A DNA stretch of 64,000 nt from Cavia porcellus (taxonomy: Eukaryota; Chordata; Mammalia; Rodentia; Caviidae), in the NCBI RefSeq assembly GCF_034190915.1, contig NW_026947485.1:30517519-30581518 (forward strand), written 5' to 3'. Made by a program: the position numbers and the translations under genes. Shown in pieces: positions 56,665-64,000 of this stretch. The notes under the pieces were generated by a model. That model ran no database searches. It had not been told where the DNA came from and saw only the letters and a program-made list of their open reading frames with translations. The stretch's first letter is position 1, and each line of letters opens with the position of its first letter.

Positions 56665-58928
56665 TTTCTTGGTTTCTTTTCTCTTATTGCTGAGACAAAA
56701 TACCTGATGCCCAAAATTAAGAAAGGAAAAGTTTATTTAGTACATAGTTTATGGAGATTTCAATCCATATTTGACTGGCTCCAAGGTAGAGAGGCACATG
56801 GCAGAGGGCAAACAGATCATGGTGGCAGAAAAAGCAAAAGCAACCAGAGAAAAAATGTAGGAGCACAGAGAGAAGACTCTTTCTATACTTTATATTGTAT
56901 GTAGGCTGCCCACCTGGCATGAGTGTAGTGGTCACATCTGTAATCACAGCATTGGGCCATAAGTCAATCACAAATTCTAGAAGTCTGATTTCATGCCTTC
57001 ATGAGGCTTTCGGAGCATATCCAGACACAAACCATAACATTCCACCCTTGGCCCCCCCCAAGGATTTATACATATTCTTTATGCAAAAGACATTTAGTCC
57101 ATCTCTAACAGTTGCCAGAATCCTAACAGTTTAAGCATTTCTGAAAAGTCCAAGTTCCAAGTCTCCTCCAAGAGCTAAAGCAACTTTTAGTTGTGAGCCT
57201 CTGTACAAATGAAAAGTTTAATACTTTCAACATTCAATGGCACAAGACAGACAATTACCATTCCAAAAGTTGCAAATGGGGATACAAAGGATTAGGAGGA
57301 AAGCAAGTCCAAAGTCCAACAGGGCAAACATTAAGGCCTGTAGTTCCATATGCAATCTGTGGTAATTTGTGTGCTCGAAAAGGCTTGTTTAACTCTGCCC
57401 CTATGGCACTTCTGGTGGTTGTAGTTCCCAGTGCTTTTTTCTTAGACCTGTTCTGCTCTCTCCTTGAAGCTTTCCTTAGATGATCCACATTCCTGGATTT
57501 TATAAACTTCTAGGGTCTCCACTACATTTTTGACTTCACTCTCACAGCTTTACACATTTCTTGTTCAGGGGCACACTGCCTGAGCTCCCAGGCCTTCTTT
57601 TGAAATCTGGATAGAAGCTTTTTTTAACCTCAAAACGCTTATGTATTCTGCATATACCTAAAACCAGTACCATGTGGATGAATTCAAAGTCTGCTGCCAG
57701 CTAGAGTTGGCACCATAATTCTTTCTCTTTTTGCTGTAGGGATAGAGGCCTGGATTACTGAGCACTCTGAACCCAGTTCTGATGGGAAAATTCTTTATGC
57801 TTCTGTCATTCTGGAATCTGGTGCAACCACTGTCATTTGGGAACCTGACACTACCTTACTGGAATATAGTGTGGTTGCTGCCATTCCAGAACATGGTGCT
57901 CTGTGACTTTCTTCTCAAAGCAAAGTCTTTCACTTTTGCAGTTTTGAGGCTGCAAATGGTGGAGACTTGTTGCTTCTCATGATGCTGTCAGGCCACTTTT
58001 TATATTCTCTTTTTCTTTCTCAGCAATCAAGATCTCTATCTTTGCAGTCAACATTTTCACTGGAGCTTCCTTTCAGCCAAACTTACATTTTAAGACATTC
58101 TGTTGAACTATTTGCTCCTGAGTCTCAACATAAATCTGGCCCCAACAATAGCCATTCTGCAGCTGCATTGTTTGACTGCCTTGAAATTACTTTTTTTCAG
58201 ATTAGTCTACTACCCTTAACCTCAGTCTCACACAAAGATTCTGGACAGGTGCAAAATACAGACAAACTTTCTGGGAAGCCATAATGTATATTACCTGGAG
58301 TCTAACAGCCAATGCAGTACTCCCCAGCAGAAACCTCTAGAACCTGTCTTTACTGGCAGGATTTTCATCAACCTTCTGGTTTTTAGAGCTCTGACCAGAA
58401 CCTCCCAAACAGAACAGCCTAAGGCATTGCAGCTCTACTTTTTCAGGCAACATATCAGAACCTTTCCAAACTCTTCCCACAAGCCATCCTCAAAGGTTCC
58501 TGAACTACACGGTCAGGTATAGTCACAGTAATGACCTCACTTCTATGGTACTAAATTCTGCTGGTTACTTTCTCTCGGTGCTGGGGAAAAATATTCTATG
58601 CCCAAAATTAAGGAGAGAAAGGATTCTTTAGCTCAAAGTTTATGGAAGTTTCAGTCCATATATGGCTGGCTCCAAGGCAGAGTGGCACATGGCAGAGGGC
58701 AACCATTCATGGCTGTGGAAAACAGCAAAGCAACAAAAGCAAAGAGGTATGATATGGAGAGAAGGTTCCTTCTGTTCCTTATATTGTAGGTAGTTTTACC
58801 ACCTTAGGGTGTATAGCACTCATAACCAGTAATCCCAACAATGCACCATGAATCAATTACAAACTCTAGAAGCCTATCCTCCTGACAGCATGAGGCTTTG
58901 GGGGAACATCGAGACACAAACCATAACA
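56665..58928 (-). mobile_element. Complete MaLR retroelement with two LTRs
   Basis: Two related segments of about 370 bases lie at 56,665-57,045 and about 58,555-58,928 in direct orientation. Shared blocks include ATGCCCAAAATTAAG, GTTTATGGA, TATATTGTAxGTAG-type and GACACAAACCATAACA. They flank about 1.5 kb without open frames, the size and non-coding nature of MaLR internal DNA. On the sense strand the element begins TGTTATGGTTTGTGTCT. The 5-bp repeat ATGGT at 56,660-56,664 and 58,929-58,933 is a fitting target duplication. MaLR elements lack their own enzymes and are thought to have used ERVL proteins. The two LTRs differ clearly, so the insertion is old. Confidence 0.8.
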
Positions 58929-59794
58929 ATGGTCTTCTATTTAATCAGGAACTTTAGCTCCAGTGATAGAAGGACATCAGGAGATGATATATAATAAGCG
59001 ATGTGACTATAGTGACTGTTCTTTTTTTACTTTGATTCTTGTGTTTTTATCTTCTTTCAGTCAGTTTTTACTTGTTAACTTATCTGCTCTACATGAACCC
59101 TATGCTAGACACATGGGAACTTGCTGTGAACTTTGCTCCTGGTATGGTAGTTCCAGGAAATAGTGGGAGGTACCAACCAGGAAAACATCAGATCTCATTT
59201 TAATAAAATAATTGCTTTCAATACTAATCAAAGCCTTTTAGGTTGCAAACGGGGTGTAACACCGAGCCAGTTAGAGAGGGATATTATCACCTTGAAACTC
59301 CTTGTGGATACTGGCATTCAACCAGCACTGAGAGGATACAACATGCTTTCATCTTTCATAGTTAAAATGGGAATGGCTACCCAAGGGATGCCAAGATATT
59401 TATGCCTGCATATGTATTCATATGTATATTTCTACATGAAATCTGGTTCATGTCCATTCATTTGACAAACCCCTGTCCCCAGTGGCCCATTGCCTTGTAA
59501 ATCTGAGAGGAAAGGCCATTTGTTGAAGGGAAGCCACTGTGCTGTTCAGTGAGCAACAAACACTTCTGATTTATAATCCTTCAAGTTACTTTTGGGAAAA
59601 CTCTCCTTCTCCATTTTTATCACGATGGGAATGGAATTAGTTTTACTCTCCTTAACCTTTCATAAGAGTACTCTAGTTAGCTTAAGCCAAACACTGTGCA
59701 GTATCCATTGCCTATAGCTACTGTGATCCATTCAGGGATAGGGCCTTTATTTAGTACCAGTAACTAAGATGAGAAAAAATTTGCTGGAATTTTT
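58929..59794. other. No recognised feature
   Basis: Unique sequence. The 100-codon frame at 59,163-59,465 lacks a motif. Confidence 0.5.
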
Positions 59795-60165
59795 TTGTAA
59801 CTTTTATTTTAAAGAGCATAAAACCAAGCAAAATAAAACAGAATAAACCCAATAAAAACAAAACAGTGTAAGTGACACAGGACTTCAAAACAGGTTAAAA
59901 GGAAATCAGCAATGGTTACCATAATGCCTCTTGTTGTCTTCAAAATAGCTGCCCATAACTTCAGACGTACTAAAATCAAACAAAACAAAACAGAATAGAA
60001 CCAATAGAAACAAAACAATGAACACAATAAAAGACTTCAGAACAAGATAATAGTAAGTCCAAAATGACAACCATAATATGACTACCATAATATATCTTGT
60101 TATTTTTGAAATAGCAATTGCCTATTTCAAAGTAAACTACAAAAGGAAAAGGATAGAAAAGAAAA
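59795..60165 (-). mobile_element. L1 3'UTR fragment with two tandem units
   Basis: After a T-rich edge (TTTTTTTGTAACTTTTATTTT) two units occur: CAGAATAAACCCAATAAAAAC at 59,839 and CAGAATAGAACCAATAGAAAC at 59,991, a period of 152. The AATGGTTACCATAATGCCTC block (59,911) corresponds to CAGTGGCTGCCATAATGTC of the longer L1. Only 3'UTR is present. Confidence 0.75.
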
Positions 60166-60378
60166 GAAGCCAGATCACTGGTGTCACTGTTTGAGCTGCT
60201 CAGTCAAACTTTACCTGAAATGAATATTATCCATGAACTTTCCAACCACGCAAACCAATTCATTGCCTTCTTATTGCTTAAGCCTGTTTGAATTGAGCGT
60301 TTTAGTCACTATGTGTGAAATGTGATAATGTCTAATAACTTTCTACCATATAAATTTATTTTTATTCTTATCTTTTTG

Positions 60379-60465
60379 CATACTGGTGGTAGTTTTGACA
60401 CTAGTACATGCCTTGAACATGCTGGGTTATTTCTGTACCACTGAGGTACACCCCTGAACCTCAAA
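60379..60465 (-). mobile_element. Probable ID-type SINE
   Basis: ACTGGTGGTAGTTTTGACAC, AGTACATGCCTTGAACATGC and CTGTACCACTGAGGTACACC resemble the antisense ID unit, more diverged than the other copies. Confidence 0.5.
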
Positions 60466-61704
60466 AGACACGTTTGTATAATAATCAAAGTAAAATACCA
60501 AAGGCAGATTAGATACATTTCTGCACACACAAATTAAGAACTAATGGCAACCAGTGGCTAATATGTCAGGTAGAGAAAAAGTTTACCTATGTATAAATTG
60601 AAAAGCCTATATATATATATATATATATATATGTAATTTTTAGCAATAGCCCAATTCTCTTATAAAAACAATCCTGTACACTTACCAACATCAAGTTTTC
60701 CAAAGGCTCTGCACTTTTCCTCTCACAGGGGTTAGCTCCCACTTAACACACACATCCAATGCTTGCCCATCACACTCCAGGGCTGCACAAAGGAGGAAAC
60801 AAGATGTTTGCAAAAGAGTCAGGAGAAAGACAGATTGCCTGTGCCAAGAGCAGACTGTCTTTTATGTTCTTTGATAACTTTGAGATTTCCCTTTCTCTCC
60901 CCCTATTAATGAGCATGAACTACATCCTGGCCTTTAATCATTGATATCATTCCATATATACTTTTTCATTATCCTCATCGCTCCTTTGCTCCTCTGAACA
61001 TCTGTTTCCCAGACCCACTCTTGAGAATGGAGTGTATACATGGCAGCTTTCCCCATCTCTCAGCCACGAAGCTAAATTTCCTATGCACCTTCAAGCATTA
61101 AATTGAAAATTAAGCTAACTGTACCATATTTTGTTATAATTAGTTCAGAAAAAAAACCCTTGTTAATTAGGTAGCCAAGAAAGTTATGTGGTCCATATGT
61201 TCTAGAGGAATTTATAGTCTGCAGTAATAAAGTTTGGTAATAAAGGGATAGTGATGAGTGAACTGGACAAATGTAAATTAACATCCCCCAAATAAATCAA
61301 GCCTATTTAGAAAATTAGGCCATTCATGGCAACCACATGCAACAAGTTATAATTGCCAGTTTTTAAGTGTCTGATTTTATTTTCCTTAAAAACAATCTTT
61401 GAAAATAAGTAGACATGATTGGAGGGTTAATAATCTGGTATCACTTGACAGGTATAGAGCTGCCATGTTAGAAGAAAAATTATTCTGATTATTCTTGATA
61501 GAATCTTTGGCTTTGGACTGGATAATGATGAAAATTAAGGCATTTTATTTACACAAAATCTTGTCCTTCAAGGTATTTATCCTCCATAATTATTTGCACT
61601 TGTCTGAGCCAGGAAAGAACAATCTTTGCCATTGACCTGGAAGAGTCACCTGGCTGGTAAGGCACTGTGTGTCTTGGGATTCTCCTGAGCTCAGTCCTGT
61701 ATTG
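60466..61704. other. Mostly unrecognised; (AT)n run
   Basis: A perfect (AT)12 run lies at 60,608-60,632. The rest shows no recognisable repeat or gene. Confidence 0.5.
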
Positions 61705-61790
61705 AGTGACTCACATGCTTAATTCTTTTCATTCTTATAGTCCTTACTGGGAGTGTAGTACCTAAGATATCTTTCATACCTATTACAGAA
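61705..61790 (+). mobile_element. Probable MIR core fragment
   Basis: CTCACATGCTTAATTCTTTTC, TATAGTCCTTACTGGGAGTG, TAGTACCTAAGATATC and CCTATTACAG follow the MIR middle (ACATGTATTAACTCATTT..., GGTAGGTACTATTATTATC, TTTTACAG). Confidence 0.45.
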
Positions 61791-62214
61791 AAAAATCCAC
61801 CTAGAAATGACTTAAGTGATAAAGACATGCATTGTCTCTTGTAATAAGAGGGCTAAAGTTGAGAACCAGCAAGGTTGGCATATTTATCATTTGACATTGT
61901 TTAGACCTGTATTCTCATTTTTTTCTTTTTCTGTTTCTCTTTCTTTCTCTGTCTCTGTCTCTGTCTCTCTCTCCTTGTTTAGCGGTTCAGTGAACCATTC
62001 TATATTTGAGTATGCTCCTTTCAAAGTTGCAAGACAGCTGCCACAACTTAGGGTCACATCTTCGTGTCAAAGTCTAGGGAAAAGGAGGGGACCTTTTTTT
62101 CTTGGCGTCTCACTTTCTTTATGTTAAAAACCTTCACAGACAACACTCACTGTAAGTAGGGACAGATGTTGAATGAGCAATCAACTATATTTGGGATAGA
62201 CAGATGCTGACCTT
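61791..62214. other. Unique DNA with a TCTCTG-rich run
   Basis: A pyrimidine-rich TCTCTGTCTCTG run spans about 61,918-61,975. It explains the SVSLSFSVSVS part of the frame there. Nothing else recognised. Confidence 0.55.
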
Positions 62215-62350
62215 ACCTCCAATTTACAGATGAAGAAACTGATACTTAGAAAGGCTGAGTAACCCAGAGAATCTCTCAGTTAATCAGTGATGAATCTGGG
62301 GTTTGAACCAAGGCTGTTTGAGTTTACGTCACATGATCTTATCCACTGCA
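62215..62350 (+). mobile_element. MIR SINE
   Basis: CTCCAATTTACAGATGAAGAAACTG, ACTTAGAAAGGCTGAGTAAC, GATGAATCTGGGGTTTGAACC and AAGGCTGTTTGAGTTTACG, ending TTATCCACTGCACTAAACTGC: clear MIR 3' two-thirds. Confidence 0.8.
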
Positions 62351-62645
62351 CTAAACTGCTAGGCTGTACCCAACAACTATCTTTCCACAGATGAATAGGG
62401 TTCAGAGTCAGATCAAGTGTAAGAGACAGGTAAAATTTGTCTTTGATTTTTCTCATCTCTGTTCTCCCTCATAGAAATGCTCATTTTCTTCCCCAAATCC
62501 TGTCTTGAATCTCACACTCAGAAAAGCAAGTATAGGTTTCTAGGAAGGCTTAGAGGAGGAGCAGTGATCCTGGCTTTGGAGTGGATAGGCTTCCTAGAGA
62601 AAGTCAGTTTATTATACATAGAGAACTAAAGAAACAATAAGTTAA
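62351..62645. other. No recognised feature
   Basis: Short unique spacer. Confidence 0.5.
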
Positions 62646-62940
62646 GCTTGGTGGAGAAGTGTGTGCAGGGGTGGAGGCAGGGTTTCAGGCAAAGAGAGCA
62701 GCAGACAAAAATGGGAGAATGAGTTGCGTTTGGAAAGCTGTAAGAATTTCAGAAGAACCAGAGTGTCAGGGTACAGGTGAGAGAGGGAAAGTTCTTGAAG
62801 TAATAAGAGGTGAATCCTTTAAGCACAGTGAGAAGTTTGGATGTTGTCCTGAGAGCAGTGGGGCGTCATTAACAGTTTTTATTAGATAAAGGATTTGTCA
62901 GAACATAAGGTAGCAAGATCCCTCTGACTGCAGGGTTGAA
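62646..62940 (-). mobile_element. Old LINE, probably L2-like
   Basis: Antisense landmarks: GGTTTCAGGCAAAGAGAGC, TTTGGATGTTGTCCTGAGAG, CAGTGGGGCGTCATTAACAG and AAGATCCCTCTGACTGCAGG, an ancient LINE section of the kind seen on the plus strand at 43.0-43.8 kb. Diverged; the family is uncertain. Confidence 0.45.
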
Positions 62941-64000
62941 TATAGATTACTGCAAAATTGAGGCTGCTTCCATGTCCAAAAAGTGGTGGATGAAGGCTAC
63001 TATCTGGCTTGCCCATCTCTGGATCGCCAGGGGTGGCCCTGTGTCACTCTTTGTTGGTTGCTCATCAGAATTTCTCAATTCCTTTCTGTTTCGCCCATGT
63101 CTCGCTTTAGAGACAGAAATTCCAGATGCTGGCTTCCTTGGCTGCTTGGCTAGGGGGTGGCCATGCAGTTGGCCTGTGGGCTTCTGGGGAACAGTTTTAA
63201 CTTGTTGATAACAAGAGAGACACACTGGAAGGCCACCCCAGAAGCTGATGTCTTGAGTACCTTTTGACTCTGAAGAGACATGTACAAAAATGTTTGCCTA
63301 CACAGGGAAGGAGGGAAGGGATCTGGGTCTGTGATGATGTCATGAATTCTCCAGACCCACTGGGCCTTACTGCATTCAAATTTTTTGTTAAGCAAGCCGC
63401 AAAGGGTTGCTTTGATGGGTTAAGTCACTGTGGGTGATGTCTTCTGTCACAGCAGGGAGCATCCCTTTAGAAGTGGCAAGCATTAATCCAAGCAGTTTCC
63501 CATTCTTCCTAAGTATACATTTCCTGCCTCTTCTGGCCTGAGAAGGAATCTGAGGAGGAGCCCGAGGTATCTGTTCCCTTTGGGGCAATAGTGATTCTGA
63601 GCAGCACCTACTCTAGCTAGCACAGGGAAAGTCTAATGAATTCCTTCAGCTCCTGACCTGGGTGTGGCATGGAACAAAGTACATTGGTCTGCGACTGCTT
63701 CTGAGGTACCCAAAACAATGGAAAAGATCAGCACAATTGTTTTTAAAAGCACCTTGAAGATTTCATAAAGTTTTATGTTTGGAGAAAAATATTACCTATC
63801 ATGCTTTTCCTTCAAGCAATTTATGCTAATAGGAAACTGTCTTAAAAATTAAATAGCAATGGAACATGTTATATTTTTCTCAGACAGACACTGTTTTCTT
63901 ATTGGAATTCTAGTGAAATACATACCCATAAAAATGCTCACCCATCCCTCCGCCCTGCCACTTAAACAAGCTCAGTGGTATTCACATGTGTAGAATACCC
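62941..64000. other. No recognised feature
   Basis: Unique sequence to the window edge. Paired frames on both strands at 62,936-63,225 cover a GC-richer patch; neither has a domain and they mirror each other, as expected by chance. Confidence 0.45.

Noticed and set aside
57967..58284. 105-codon plus frame within the MaLR element
   Set aside because: Lies antisense to the internal region of a non-coding retroelement; no gag- or pol-like motif.
1..64000. tRNA, rRNA, U6, 7SK or mitochondrial insertions
   Set aside because: I looked for their conserved blocks by eye on both strands and saw none apart from tRNA-derived SINEs; a covariance search would be needed to exclude diverged copies.

Overview
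This window reads as nuclear DNA from a rodent of the squirrel lineage. It is AT-rich, has no long open reading frames, no CpG-island-like stretch, no tRNA or rRNA gene and no convincing multi-exon gene. It holds a dense, layered set of mammalian transposons. The main clue to the lineage is a chimeric SINE: a 7SL-derived B1-like half (GTGGCACA..., AGTTCAAG..., GAGACCCTATCTC) joined to a tRNA/ID-like half (GGGCTGGGGATGT..., CCTGGGTTCAATC). Free ID-type SINEs are also present. This B1-dID architecture is known from sciurids and a few related rodent families. I noticed no mouse/rat B2 or B4 elements. The lineage call is inference; the repeat structure is visible in the sequence.

Layout. 0-10 kb: the 3' end of a minus-strand L1, an MIR, a compound TC/TG microsatellite, a MER5A-like hAT element, a solo MaLR LTR (2.68-3.06 kb), a B1-dID SINE, an old L1M interrupted by a younger L1 3'UTR insertion that itself carries a second insertion (6.3-7.1 kb), two old L1M pieces (8.1-8.9 kb) and a Tigger-like miniature element. 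10-22 kb: a second Tigger-like copy, two copies of one hAT family (13.2 and 13.5 kb), an old L1M (16-17 kb), TTCC and GT microsatellites, SINEs, MIR, L2, an MLT1 LTR, an ERVL-type LTR and the 3' end of an L1 (22-22.7 kb). 22.7-34 kb is comparatively repeat-poor and holds a GC-richer, repeat-free block (about 28.0-29.3 kb) of unknown role. 34.6-42.1 kb is an L1 cluster: two plus-strand 3' fragments facing a nearly complete but dead minus-strand L1.

That minus-strand L1 (36.8-42.1 kb) is the most informative object. Its 5'UTR is built of three direct repeats of about 171 bp, like the promoter monomers of mouse L1. ORF1 and ORF2 are broken, and the part of ORF2 that should carry the reverse-transcriptase FADD motif has been deleted. 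Its 3'UTR is an array of about four units of 141-148 bp. Related 3'UTR units occur in other L1 copies here in different numbers.

42-64 kb holds a minus-strand B1-dID, an L2-like LINE, a pair of ID SINEs side by side, MLT1 and ERVL-type LTRs, a third Tigger-like element, and a complete minus-strand MaLR element with both LTRs (56.7-58.9 kb). It is followed by another truncated L1 3'UTR and scattered MIR/L2.

No cooperating gene set is present. The elements interact as parasites do: L1 enzymes are known to mobilise B1-dID and ID SINEs, and ERVL proteins are thought to mobilise MaLR. The window is best read as intergenic or deep intronic sequence. Two weak exon-like signals (about 3.73-3.92 kb minus; 19,054-19,086 plus) are listed as things to check, not as genes. 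Family names come from remembered consensus sequences, not a database search, and boundaries are approximate to about 10-30 bases unless a target-site duplication fixes them.
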